Position numbers and translations under genes: made by a program. A stretch of DNA of 64,000 nt from Diphasiastrum complanatum (Eukaryota; Streptophyta; Lycopodiopsida; Lycopodiales; Lycopodiaceae): assembly GCA_029204225.1 (NCBI GenBank), contig CM055109.1, positions 7,315,768 through 7,379,767 on the forward strand, given 5' to 3'. The stretch's first letter is position 1; each line of letters opens with the position of its first letter. The notes below the pieces were generated by a model. The model was given only the letters and a program-made list of their open reading frames with translations. It had not been told where the DNA came from and ran no database searches. This document shows, one piece after another, positions 1 to 10,967 of the stretch.

Positions 1-2
1 TT

Positions 3-605
3 TACTGCCATGGATCTCTCAGCCCCAAGCTGGTAGGATCATCCCAAATCCCTCTCGCACAGGCTGCTAGTGTTGCGGACAAATCCGACTCCAGTGGCTT
101 CCAACGTCTGGATCTTCAAGTCAGGAGGCCTTCGGGGCGCATCCAAGGAAGCATATCCATATCCTTTCAGGTGGGAGAGAAGATTTTTGTGCCTACAACA
201 CCGCCCACAAATCAGAGCTCTTCATCAAGGCCTGTGCCTGTCACAAGTTATCCCACAGCAGCAGGATATCCACCGTCTTCTGGTCCGTATGCACCATACC
301 CACCTCCGCAGTATCAGTATCCTGCAGCCGGCTATCCTCCCGCAGGCTATCCTCCAGCAGCTTATCCTCAGCCATATTACAACACCCCACCTCCAGGACG
401 CAACAGATTTGGAGGCGGTGGAGGTATGGGGGGTATGGGGGCTGGCCTCATGGGAGGATTGTTGGGTGGATTTTTGTTGGGCGATCTGATCGGGTCAGCT
501 TCTGACTGGGGTGATGGTGGTGGTGGCGGGGATTATGGTGGTGGTGGTGGTGATTATGGTGGTGGTGATTTTGGTGGTGGTGGTGATTTTGGTGGTGGGT
601 TCTAA
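3..605 (+). CDS. SRC2-like C2-domain protein, C-terminal 200 residues (5' end outside the window)
   Basis: The frame is open from base 3 to a TAA at 603-605, and the true start lies upstream of the window. Residues 1-58 look like the end of a plant SRC2-type C2 domain: LVGSSQIPL near residue 10 and the family signature VRRPSGRIQGSISISF at 40-55. A Pro/Tyr-rich linker with repeated GYPP motifs follows (about 70-125). Next comes a hydrophobic Gly-rich stretch, GLMGGLLGGFLLGDLIG, then a Gly/Asp tail of GGGGDYGG-type repeats ending in GGGF. In this family the C2 domain mediates calcium-dependent membrane association and the genes respond to cold or pathogens (family knowledge). The hydrophobic Gly stretch may insert in a membrane (inference). 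The ATG at 171 is internal to the open frame and is not the start. Nothing looks broken. Confidence 0.85.
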   Translation, partial: YCHGSLSPKLVGSSQIPLAQAASVADKSDSSGFQRLDLQVRRPSGRIQGSISISFQVGEKIFVPTTPPTNQSSSSRPVPVTSYPTAAGYPPSSGPYAPYPPPQYQYPAAGYPPAGYPPAAYPQPYYNTPPPGRNRFGGGGGMGGMGAGLMGGLLGGFLLGDLIGSASDWGDGGGGGDYGGGGGDYGGGDFGGGGDFGGGF

Positions 606-1532
606 AGCCAAAAGTGGGCAATTTTTCTTGGCTGTAGATCTGGCGTCTGGTTGGAAAGTGATGAGAATGATGGAACAACGCAAATTTTTCAGCAGAATCC
701 TTAAGTGCCTCAAAGAATGTGTTTACCTCACGCCACTGATTTGCGCATCATCTACTTGGACTTTTGTGTGACAATTTGAAGCTCATATGCATGCTATTTC
801 ACTAAGAACTTTAGAAATTCCAGTTCGGGGATGTAGCATCTTTTATGCTCAATCCCAACATTTACCAGAAGCTTGCAGAATTGAAAATCATGGGCGGTGT
901 CTGATTTTCAGCATGTAACATAATCACAAAGAGTTGTAGAATTTAAATCACATCTGGGTGAAAAGCAACTGATCGAATGGTTTGACAGTCATGGATAGTA
1001 TCTGAAATTTCTAGCTTGTAATATTTCCCTTTGATTTGTATGAGAAGCTTACTCAATATTTGCAGAACCTAGACTGTTTGGTGAGATTGGACACCGATCT
1101 TTTTTGTTTAAAGCACAGTAAAGCGTGGAATTTTTTAGTTTAACGTTGGTGAGCGAATTATCATATAGCATCTTTCCCTTTATCAACAAAGAATAAGAAA
1201 TGATGTCAGCGCATGATTCTTGTGGGGAGTTCACACCAAATAGCTTGAATCATGGAAGAGTAACAAGAAACTCAACTGGACAGAGGTAAATATTGATCAG
1301 ATTTATACAGACATAGATAGTTTATTTCTAATAAGTGCTTTTGATATCTGTGTCCATTTCGAGCTATTAGAATATATGTGGAAGGACAACCTGGTGTTGT
1401 TGTTTAAAGTTATTGATGCTCTTTAGCTGGTTATGAGGACTAGCCTATTGTTGATATCTCTTGCTTTTCTCTGATTGTGATCTGCTATTTTTAAAAAGTA
1501 TTTCCAAAGGGGCAGACTGCTACCGCCACAGT
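606..1532. other. 3' flank of the SRC2-like gene, no gene seen
   Basis: AT-rich non-coding sequence. The first few hundred bases probably hold the 3' UTR of the upstream gene. Short open frames here have no recognisable domain. Confidence 0.5.
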
Positions 1533-1703
1533 GGAGACCTAACAATCTTTTCTCCCTAAACAACATGGTTGAGATCAAGTAACCCAAATGGAGGCTTAAC
1601 AATCTTTTCTGCCTAAAGAGAATGGTTGAGATCAAGAAACCCAAATGGAGATCTAACAATCTTTTCTGCCTAAAGAAAATGGTTGAGATTAAGAAACCCA
1701 AAA
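1533..1703. repeat. 57-bp tandem repeat, three copies
   Basis: Three consecutive 57-bp units begin at 1533, 1590 and 1647, each starting near GGAG and containing CTAACAATCTTTTC and GGTTGAGAT. Because 57 is a multiple of three, the minus strand stays open through all copies and gives a repeating 19-residue unit (LGFLISTxxFRQKRLLxLH). No known protein is recognised. Confidence 0.9.
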
Positions 1704-2394
1704 GCATGGTAGACTTCCTTTCCTTAAGACTCCAATTGGCTACACAAATGAGGACATACAAGGCAAAAAAATAAGATCCAACATCTTGGAGACCATGGCG
1801 GGCGGGGGGGGGGGGCAGGGGCGGGGGCGCTGCATCTTCAACGCACTGCCCATTTTGGCCCCAGCTTAAACACGGCCACACGCTTTTTTTTTCTTTTTTT
1901 TAAAAAAAAATTTGGATCTTAGTTGCACAAAAACTTGTTCTTGGGCAAACACATTTCTAGAAACATGTCTTAAGAAACGTGAAACGCAGATTTTTTTTTT
2001 TTTCAAAAACGCGGGAGGATAGATGGGGGGAGGGTGGTCTTGGCATAGTAACTGCTCATTATCGATGCATTGATTTGACAGGAAATGGAACACATTACCT
2101 TGATAGAATCCAACATGCATTGTTGCCTCCAAACTGGACCACATTGTACCTGAAACATTCGAGAACCTACATAAATGAACTGCCTTTATTAAATGCTTTA
2201 ATTTGATACCCATATTGCCCACACAAAATTAATTAATTATTTTTTTTTCAGAAATACGCTTCGAAACGCATTTTCAGAAACGCAGTGCAACCATACCAAA
2301 ACTTATCCCATAAGCGTTTTTATGGGATTACTGAGAGGGAATATATAGGCAAATTGTGTCTTCTTCTTACGTGTGCGTGCTTGGGCGTGGAGGT
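1704..2394. other. Low-complexity non-coding stretch
   Basis: Contains a 12-G run (1804-1815), a T9/T8/A9 block (1884-1910) and a further T run near 1990. No gene is supported. Confidence 0.6.
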
Positions 2395-3572
2395 GCAAGC
2401 ATCCCAAAGAGAACCGGGAACCACGACTTAGCTTCCCAGCTTTCAACTCTTGCCGTCCGAACCCACTTGACATACAAGCAGCCAACTCGCCAACAACGAT
2501 CAGACTTAACCAACTTGAAGTTTAGAAAACCAACATTGAGATCCAACCTGGCGCCATGCCAGACCGGGGGTCCCGATGTGGATGACTTCCCTCCAAGCAA
2601 GCCGCCCAAACTTAACTAACTCAAAGCTTCGTTACAAACGAGTAACATCCATTCCAAGCAAGTCTTCTGACTTACATCAGACTTAACCAGCTCAAAGCTT
2701 CGTCACGAGCGCTGGAAGCCAAACTGGCGCCATGCCAGACTGGATAGCCATAAACATGTAACTTCTACCCAAGCAAGCCATCCAACTCAGCCGACAGGTT
2801 AGAGCCTGTTCCCCAAGAGCTTAACCCATTCACGTTCATGCGAGGAACGCTCAGAATCACAAGCCACAACAGATATGAAGACAACCAGTTCCTGGACCGC
2901 CTGGTCCCGACAACATATCACTGGCGTCCCGGACTGAATGGTCCCAACGACATACCGTTGGCGTCCCGGGATACGACCCTCTTTTATGTGCCAAATCAAA
3001 ATGTTTGAAGCGGCCTTACAACTGGCACTTTTACCGAACATTGAAATCCAGAAGGTAATCAGAGTCAGTTTGAGAAAAATCCCACTTTATTAATTAATCT
3101 GAGAAAGTTACATTTCAAGTGTGTGACCGACCCTAGTCTCCGGGGCACTGGCATGCCAAGGCGGGCGCCAGAACAACATTCTAGCAAGGGAAGCTGAGAC
3201 TTGGTTGGAGCTCGCCCTGAGTCACAACCCGCATTCCCCTATAGTTTTAGTGGGATTCGCCACCTCCCCTCATACCAAGTGCTCTGCCCAAGCTGGTAAA
3301 GCACATTTTCTCTCTCTAGAATTTATTGATCCCCATGCTTCCTTTAATCATGCCTAGATCGTGTGAGGTGATTGCACATCGATCCAAGCTCTTTGGACTT
3401 CGCTAGAATCGATCAAAGTTTATCAGCCATAAACTTGGTGCCGGCTGGATTCTGGTCACAGTGGCGCCGGAGCGGCGCCGGCGTCAGTGGTGCTGGGCGC
3501 AGCAGTGGCGCTGTTGGCGCCGGGGACAATGTTGGCGCCGGAAGTAAAGCTTGTAAAGGTAGCTTTACAACA
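2395..3572. repeat. LTR-like unit, copy 1 of a tandem pair
   Basis: A 1,178-bp unit repeated at 3786-4963 in the same orientation. It contains internal sub-repeats: two blocks with CTGGCGCCATGCCAGAC and two with CATACCG-type GTCCCGG motifs. Near its right end it has GGCGCC-rich DNA and a tRNA-Asp-like primer site at 3506-3529. It looks like the LTR and leader of a gypsy-type element; no coding sequence is seen. Confidence 0.75.
3506..3529 (+). promoter_or_regulatory. Possible primer-binding site (tRNA-Asp type), copy 1
   Basis: TGGCGCTGTTGGCGCCGGGG followed by ACAA resembles the tRNA-Asp-complementary primer site of plant Tat/Athila gypsy elements, with small changes. Its place at the right end of an LTR-like repeat supports this reading. 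Confidence 0.45.
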
Positions 3573-3785
3573 TCCACCCCACCTTTATAAAATCTGATGT
3601 CCTCATCAAATGTCAGATTAAAGTAAAGGTGTCTCTCTTTTTGTATTTTTGAGCCTCTTGAAGAACTTGTGGTTCTTCTTCAAGGCCAAGAAATATTTCA
3701 TATGGTATATTCCTTGTTAAATTCTTATCATTTTCGTGAGATTCGCATAGCTGACCGGCCAGTCGGCTCCGATACTACATGTAGC
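3573..3785. other. Spacer between the two LTR-like units
   Basis: 213 bp of AT-rich sequence with no coding potential. It is too short for an element body, so the two units are unlikely to be the LTR pair of an intact element. Confidence 0.5.
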
Positions 3786-4963
3786 GCAAGCATCCCAAAG
3801 GGAACCGAACCACGACTTAGCTTCCCGGCTTTCAACTCTTGTTGTCCAAACCCACTTGACATACAAGCAGCCAACTCGCCAACAATGATCAGACTTAACC
3901 AACTCGAAGTTTGGAAAACCAACATTGAGATCCAACCTGGCGCCATGCCAAACGGGGGGTAATGATGTGGGTGACTTCCCTCCAAGCAAGCCGCTCGACA
4001 TACATCAAACTTAACTAACTCGAAGCTTCGTTACAAACGAGCAACATCCATTCCAAGCAAGTCAAGTGACTTACATCAGACTTAACCAACTCAAAGTGTC
4101 GTCACGAGCGTCGGAAGCCAACCTGGCGCCACGCCAGACTGGACAGCCATAAACAGGTAACTTCCACCCAAACAAGCCATCCAACTCAGCCGACAGGTTA
4201 GAGCCTGTTCCCCAAGAGCTTAACCCATTCACATTCATGCAAGGAACACTCAGAACCACAAGCCGCAACAGATATGAAGACAACCAGTTCCTGGACCGAA
4301 TGGTCCCGACAGCATACCGCTGGTGTCCCGGACTGAATGGTCCCGACGACATACCGCTGGTGTCCCGGGATACGACCCTCAGCTATGTGCCAGATCAAAG
4401 AGTTTGAAGTGGCCTTACAACTGGCGCTTTTACCGAACACTGGTCTCCAGAAGGTAATCAGAGTCAGTTTGAGAAAAATTCCACTTTATTAATAAATCTG
4501 AGAAGGTTACATTTCAAGTATGTGACTGACCCTAGTCTTCAGGGCGCTGGCATGCCAAGGCTAGCACCAGGACAACATTCCAGCAAGGGAAGCTGAGACT
4601 TGGTTGGAGCTCACCCTCAGTCGCAACCCGCATTCCCCTATAGTTTTGGTGGGATTCGCCACCTCCCGTCATACCAAGTGCTCTGCACAAGCTAGTAAAG
4701 CATGTTTTCTCTCTCTAATATTTTCTCTCTCTATAAATTATTGATCCCTAGGCTTCCTTTAATCATGCCTAGATTGTGTGAGGTGATTACACATCGATCT
4801 GAGCTCTCTGGACTTCGCTAGCACCGATCAAAGTTTTTCAGCCATAGGAACTTGGCGCCGGCTGGATTTTGGTCATAGCGGCGCCGGGAGCAGCAATGGC
4901 GCTGCTGGCACCGGGGACAATGCTGGCGCCGGAAGTAAAGCTTGTAATGGTAGCTTTACAACA
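3786..4963. repeat. LTR-like unit, copy 2 of a tandem pair
   Basis: Second copy of the 2395-3572 unit at a period of 1,391 bp, similar along its whole length including the terminal AAGCTTGTAA..AGCTTTACAA motif. It differs by scattered substitutions and small indels, for example an extra CTCTAATATTTTCT stretch near 4715, so the duplication is not recent. Confidence 0.75.
4897..4920 (+). promoter_or_regulatory. Possible primer-binding site (tRNA-Asp type), copy 2
   Basis: TGGCGCTGCTGGCACCGGGG followed by ACAA, at the position equivalent to 3506-3529 in the first unit. Confidence 0.4.
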
Positions 4964-5689
4964 CCTGGGCCATGTGGCGCCCAAACACTAGGCTAGTGAT
5001 TATTGCCCAACTGTAGTTGAGGATCTTGATTGAGAAACAAAACAAGTGTGTGACAAAGCCACATGGATGGCCCTTGTTTTATTACAAGGTTGTTCTCTTG
5101 TGGTTTGTATTTGTGCATGGTTTATTTGGGGTATGCATTGGCAAGTGAGTTTTTGAGGGGGGCTGGGATTTTTTGCCTCTTTTTTTTGCCGATTTTTTTT
5201 CACGATTAAATCTACATAATGACAATGCATAATGACACCAACCTACCCATGTATGAGGGAATTCCTGATAGTTTGTGTGTCTTGCTATCCACTGGGGACA
5301 ATTTTGCGGTCAAAGCAGCACAAAGGGGAGAGGATTTCTACCTTCTTAAATGCACCAAGATGTTGTACCAGGCAGCGACAACACAGAAGGATGCATGACA
5401 CAACAGAATTGTTAGAGGAGGGAGAGTAGTTGAAGGCCTATACTACGGCCAAGTCGAAGGCATGATCAATACATACAACCTTCTAGACCAGACACAACCA
5501 ATGATGATCTATTCACACCTAGAGAGAGCAATCTTGTTTTCTATGGAGCCTATCCTTGGATATCATAACATGTTCCGATTATCCACCGATGTGTATGAGA
5601 ACATATACAACAGCATGCCATACAAGATGAGAACGATCAAGAGGACTTGCTTAACGCTTGAGATCAGGATGCAAGTAACCTTTGTGCCT
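4964..5689. other. Unassigned stretch with short open frames
   Basis: Two plus-strand open frames (5232-5429 and 5462-5749) sit close together and could be exons or remains of one gene. The second predicts a mixed-composition peptide of 95 residues. I recognise no domain in either, so no gene is called. Confidence 0.3.
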
Positions 5690-6030
5690 TATATTGATTC
5701 ATTTGGTACTTTCATAGTATTCGTTTTGAGACTGATGAGTACCAATTAGTACTTTGGATCACCTATCTATCAACATTCTGATTTTTTTTGTTTATAAGTT
5801 CAAGTTACATTTCTTGGTACTATCGGAGTCTCAATTATAGTGCTTTTGGTATTGACTAAAATTGCCTTTCCCATTTGAAAAAAAGGTACCGCTTGTTTGA
5901 AATTCCAAAGTACATGTTCATAAATTACAAATTTTTTGTTCGGTACTTGAGACTACCAAATTTGGTACTATCGAAGTACCAAGTATGGTACATTTGTAGC
6001 TGTCTGAAATTGCACTTAAGTCTCAAAAAC
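5690..6030. repeat. GGTAC-rich degenerate repeat, left block
   Basis: Recurring GGTACT, AGTACCAA and TTTGGTAC motifs at irregular spacing. A similar block in mostly opposite sense lies at 6985-7250 on the far side of an FCP1-like exon. The motifs are short, so only a loose repeat family is claimed. Confidence 0.45.
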
Positions 6031-6481
6031 AGGTACTTCTTGTAGATCTTTAACATTGTATCAATCTTTAACACCTTAAGCAAAAACTAAAAACCATCCA
6101 AGGAGCACAAACAATAACTTCAATAAACTCCACCCACACCATCATTCATAGATCATGCTGGAATATGCATGTGAACACATACAAGTAATGTTGCAAGGAG
6201 CACAAACCCTGACAACAACTAATCTCCTACCCTATCTGTGACTCAAAAATAAGACTGGAATATGATTGTGAACATTTACAAGCACCAACATAGGATTTAC
6301 AGGTTGAAGAATGCCTCAACATTTCAACCTTCATCCCAATAAATCAGGAAGCTGCAAAAGAAACTCAAAGCTTCTCAAGAATGAAATAACCATTCGAATC
6401 TATGTAGTATATCATATATTGATTTTTTGTATATGTAACATGTACAAAAATTAGTTGTAGCCCAAGCTGGGCTGTTCAAAT

Positions 6482-7785
6482 CTAATCTGTAGGGGGGTCG
6501 AAGCGGTATGAGTACCCTTCGACCTCAACAATGTAGTTCACAACTAAAGGGAACATATCATCCTCATAGTCGAACAAAGGGTTTCTTCTAGTAAAGATGA
6601 TAGGGATTCGCTCTTGGACCCAGCCCATGAGCCACAGGTATATAGTTTCCTTCATATACCAGAGGGCCATTTCAACACTGCACTCTACGGAAGGGTCGAA
6701 TAATTTTATAGCCAAGCAGTTCTCGTAGTTGTTTTTTAATGACTTGTAGCGTTTATTGTCTACAAGTTTGGTGCATCGACAAACTCTGGCCATAATTTTC
6801 ATACCTCTCGCAGGTTCTTCAGAAATACTGGCACCCCCAGTTTATCCTCACTGGCATAAGGAATTTCCTTGAAGTCTTCACGCCAGACCTCACACTTATT
6901 TTGGGCAAAAATATCTAGAGAAACAAAAGGCAAATATTAGACATTACCAAAAACTACGCTCACGGTTTTAAATGAGCATATAAACAGTACCAAATATTGG
7001 TGCATAGACCAAATATTGGTACATAGTACCAAATATCGATACATAGTACCAAAATAGAGGCAATAGGTACCAAACATTAAGAATTGATATCCAAAATAGT
7101 TCGAAACAGTTTTAGCTTGGTGCTAAAATAGTACGAAATAGTACCAAAATTTAGGCAATTGGTGATAACGTAGCACAAAATAACTAGTAGAAAGTCTCAA
7201 ACAGTCTTGGGTTGGTACTGATATAGTTTCAAAAAGTACCAAAAAATATTGATAATTTATTTTGCGGGTGTTGCTGAATACATTGTTGTTAGTTAATTGA
7301 GCTCATATGCTTTCACAATCCTGACATTGTTGTTGACAACGTGGTAGCAAGTGTTAATGTGTAAAATTTTGAGCTACCTTTGAAAAATCTTTGTTGCATT
7401 TCTTCATGGAAGTAGGTCTGTAGTATTTTGATGACCTTCGAATATCTCATGCTGCTCCATATAATGATGTGCACATCCGCTTCGGCTAGTTTCTTCAAAA
7501 AAATCTTAGTCCGGGGCCTCAGAAAACATAGCAGTGTTCATGCACTCGGATTATGTTTCTTTTGAAGCAATTATGAAAAGGGCCATCCGGTTTTGTTCGG
7601 TAAGTGTTTAACAACACCCCGTTTATATCGAGGACAATTAACCTACCGGCCCTAGCTGGAATGCCATCAACGTCGGAGGCCCTGGTCATCGTTGGAGTCT
7701 CGTCTTTTATCCACCAAGGGGTGGGTGCTACAAATACATAAGAACAAGAAAATAACATCACCATAATGAGATTCACATTGCGCAA
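6482..7785 (-). pseudogene. FCP1/NIF-like HAD phosphatase, broken copy
   Basis: Pieces of an FCP1-homology (HAD-superfamily) phosphatase domain lie in order on the minus strand. The first (7785-7519) holds RLIVLDINGVLLNTY, matching the catalytic DxDx(T/V) loop in its DLNGVL form, with Asn in place of the second Asp. The second (about 7540-7385) reads FLRPRTKIFLKKLAEADVHI then IIWSSM, the RP..FL.....GIWSS region. A frameshift separates the two near 7530. The third (about 6914-6812) reads WREDFKEIPYASEDKLGVPV. The last (6802-6482) holds TKLVDNKRYKSL, the LVDDSPYK motif with Asp changed to Asn. Likely splice sites are a donor after FFKG near 7385 and a TTTCTCTAG acceptor near 6914. The frameshift and altered catalytic positions suggest an inactive gene or captured fragment. 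FCP1 proteins dephosphorylate protein serines, classically on the RNA polymerase II tail. Confidence 0.65.
6985..7250. repeat. GGTAC-rich degenerate repeat, right block
   Basis: Contains repeated AGTACCAAATAT, TGGTACATAG and AGTACCAAAAT motifs. It lies inside what would be an intron of the FCP1-like gene and may be the counterpart of the 5690-6030 block. Confidence 0.45.
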
Positions 7786-8475
7786 TAGAAAAAATAAATG
7801 CCTTGTTTTTTAATAATAACAAATGTCTCCATAACATATCAGATAGCTGTGACACTGATCACTTGGTGAATTTGGTCACACTTCATAATACGATAGCTAG
7901 CATTATTCTACTTTTAGTGCAATAGAGTGTGCACGTGTTACATCTTGCTTGCAAGAGTTTTAATGTTATATAGTCTGGAGCGTTTTATCTTTTTAACGGG
8001 ATAGAACTTTGATTATAGAGTATCGTCGCACAGATCTTCACCTATCTCAGGTTCAGCAGTGTGCAGAGTTTCACCCCTCTCTGCCCTGGCCTCCTCCCTC
8101 GATGTTTTCTCTTTTTTAGGCCCTTCAGCTTCCTCACTTGCCCCTTCATTTTTCACATCCACATGCACATCCTCCTGCTCTTTCTCCTCCTGTTGGTCCT
8201 ACGTTGTCTAGTGGTCCTACTGTGCATGGTCTTGTTGCTCTTGGTCTTGCTGTTGGTCTTGCTATGTCTGGTCTTGCTGTTGGTCTTGCTATGTCTGGTC
8301 TTGTTGATGGTCCTGCTCTTTGTGCTCCTGCTGGTCCCACTCTTCCTCCATATCTTCATCCAGCTCGTCTATGTCAATAGTAACTTTTTGCCTTGTCTGT
8401 TTTGCGCTCTTCTATTGATTTTTCTCAATAAACTGCAACTTATTCTCTGAAGAACAAATTTGAGACTTTCAAGTT
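7786..8475. other. No gene supported; leucine-coding low complexity
   Basis: 7786-8045 is AT-rich non-coding sequence. From 8046 the DNA is pyrimidine-rich with repeating CTTGCT/GGTCTT, which opens frames in several phases. This is composition, not a recognisable gene. Confidence 0.5.
8252..8305. repeat. 27-bp tandem repeat, two copies
   Basis: GTTGGTCTTGCTATGTCTGG plus CTTGCT/GTT occurs at 8252-8278 and again at 8279-8305, differing in one base at the end. Confidence 0.85.
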
Positions 8476-10634
8476 CTTCAAGCACTTCAAGGCATCTGCA
8501 AAAAATCAAACCCAAAAGAAAATAAAAGCTCTACGCTCTGATGGAGGGAGATAATACACTCCACCGAGTTCAAGGAGTTTTGCAAGGCCTGTGAAATACA
8601 TCAACAATACACCACTAGCTACTCACCACAGTCCAACAGAGTAGCAGAAAGCAAGAATCAGACACTTATTGAAAGTGCCAAAATTATGATGGCCCAGGCT
8701 TCTCTTTCAAAGAAGTTTTGGATAGAAGCTGGTACTACGACTGCCTATTTACATAATCGATCCATCACTAAGGCATACAACCTCTACAATCTGGACACCC
8801 AGAAAGCATTCACCAGTAGAGACGTCATTTTTGTGGAAGACCAGTTTTACGACCACAAGGAGAAAGCTCGAGAAAATTTTGATCCAAGTATCAAAAACAA
8901 CTCCAAGATCGAAAATCAGAGACTCAAAAAACGAGTCAGAAACTCAACATATCGAACAACATCAAAGGATCGAATTTCAACCCAGAAGATCGAGTCGATC
9001 CAGACAGCCTCCATCCCGATTCATGGATGATTCAACCTGTTATTTTGTGTAGGAACCAAACACTATCTCCGTAGTAATGTCAACACCCGATGCTAATCAG
9101 TGGAAAGCTGTGATAGACTCAGAATTCGATTCTTTGATCGAGAATAAAATATGGACATAACTGAACTGCCAAATGATCGAAATCCGATTCCATGCAAGTG
9201 GATATTCAAAGCGAAGTATGATGCTCAAAGAAAATAAATTTGATACGAGGCCATACTGGTAGCCAAGGGCTTCTCTCAGATTCCAAATCTGGATTATTTT
9301 GAAACCTTCAGTCCTATGGTAAAACATGCTTCAATTTGTTTACTTCTATCCTATGCAACTGTAGTAGATCTTGAAGTTCACCAGATGGATGTCCAAACTG
9401 CTTTGTTCAATGGCACCATTGAAGAGAAAATTTATATGTCACAACCAGAGGGATAACGAGCTTAAGGGTAAGGAGCACCTAGTGTGCAAAATTCACAAAG
9501 ATCTGTATGGTCTGAAATAGTGTCCAAGAGCTTGGTTTCAGAAAATTAACGTTTTCTTAATTGAGAATGGTTTGCTCCAAACTCGACAGACTCAAATGTT
9601 TATTTTAAGTCTGTATCAAATTTTTCATCATCATCACTCTTTATGTAGATGATACGTCACTGTTTAGTAACAATTTGCTGAAAGATACCAAATGCATGCT
9701 AGCACAAGAATACATGATGACTAATATGGGTCCATCCCACTACTGTCTCGGAATTCAGATTTTTTGAATTCGATCTAGCCGACAAATTTTCATCAATCAG
9801 TAGAGATATCTAACTAATGTGTTAGAGAAATATGGAATGGCCAATTGAAAACCGAGCTACTTCTCACTCAACCCTGGTCTGAAGTTGTCAAGGGAGCAAT
9901 GCCCAAAATCCGAGTCAAAGAAGAAGGAAATGAAGCAGTATCCATTTCACTCCATCATCGGGTCACTCATGTATGCTATGCTCTGCACTCGACCTGACCT
10001 TGCTTACTCAATCAGCTCTCTCAGTCAATTTCTATCAAATCCAGGTCCAGTTCATTGGAAGGCTCTCATGAAGGTCATGAAGTATGTTCAAGCTATAAAA
10101 CATCTCATCATCTGTTATGGAGGTAGCCAATCTGCCAAAATTCTAGAAGGCTACACAGATGTAGATTGGGTAGGAGATATCGATACCAAAAAATCGACAT
10201 CTAGGTTTGTATTCTTGTTCAATCAAGGTCCGATTTCATGGAACAATCGAAAACATACCTCAATAGCATTGTCTTCAACAGAATAAGAATATATAGCTGC
10301 CATAAATCCTACCAAGGAGACAATTTGACTGAGAAACCTGCTTGCAGATATCGAAATTATCTAGTCACATCCAACGACCCTCTACTGTGACAATCAAAGT
10401 GCCATTGCACTATCTCTGAATCCGAGATTCACTCTTGAAGCAAGCATATCGAAATCAGGTATCACTACCTTAGAGAGAAAGTGCAAAGCAAGGAAATTTC
10501 TTTGGTTTACTGTAGAACAGAATTACAAATAGCAGATTACTTCACCAAGGCACTATCAAAGGAGCACCATCTCAGATTGAACAATTTGCGAAATTTGAAA
10601 ATCAAAGCTTTTCAGGATCTACATTTAGGAGGAG
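8476..10634 (+). pseudogene. Ty1/copia pol fragment A (integrase to RNase H), decayed
   Basis: Part of a copia polyprotein. It starts in the integrase core (KIKALRSDGG near 8525, QQYTTSYSPQ-like near 8615, then ESAKIMMAQASLSKKFW at 8673-8723), continues through the reverse transcriptase region (9180-9860) and ends in RNase H (9885-10672, with CTRPDLAYSISSLSQFLSNP and ILEGYTDVDWVGDIDTKKST). Frameshifts and stops occur throughout. About 129 bp of integrase present in copy B (11263-11391) is missing here after 8769. Several lesions are shared with copy B: a disturbed frame at 9151-9160, an extra A giving GGATAACGAG at 9451-9460, and a TGA at 9765-9767. The element was therefore already dead before the duplication that made A and B. 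Confidence 0.9.
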
Positions 10635-10967
10635 TGTTGGAATTCATGCTCAAGCCCAATTCTATTAGGTAATAGGCATCCTAGAAAATCCTGTTTATAC
10701 CTATTCTTGAAAAACACAAAAAAAAAAAATGGATCGAAAAATTTTTATAGCAAAATCTCAACTCGCATTTTCCAGAATTTTTCGATACTGTATCGACTCA
10801 AAAATCCTAGATTTTTTGATATCCAAAAGTTGAAATTTTTCGATACTATATTGACTCAAAAAATCCAAGAATTTTCGATACTGAAAAATTAGAATTTTTC
10901 GATACAAGATCAACCCAAAAATTCCATAATTTTTTGAGTCATTGTAATTTTCAAGTCAGTGTATTTT
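10635..10967 (+). repeat. Partial 3' LTR of copia fragment A
   Basis: Begins TGTTGGAATTC straight after a purine tract (AGGAGGAG). It matches the first 330 bp of the LTR at 13257 and is cut at 10967, where copy B begins. It contains repeated TTTTTCGATACT motifs. Confidence 0.8.

Noticed and set aside
448-771. His-rich and Val-rich frames overlapping the first gene
   Set aside because: Shadows of the Gly-rich tail of the SRC2-like protein in other frames.
2395-4963. Reading the two 1.18-kb units as the LTRs of one element
   Set aside because: Only 213 non-coding bases lie between them and both carry the primer-like site, which does not fit an LTR pair.
8061-8450. 129-codon Leu/Val-rich frame that looks like a membrane protein
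   Set aside because: The same DNA is open in four frames because of CTTGCT/GGTCTT repetition; no conserved motif.
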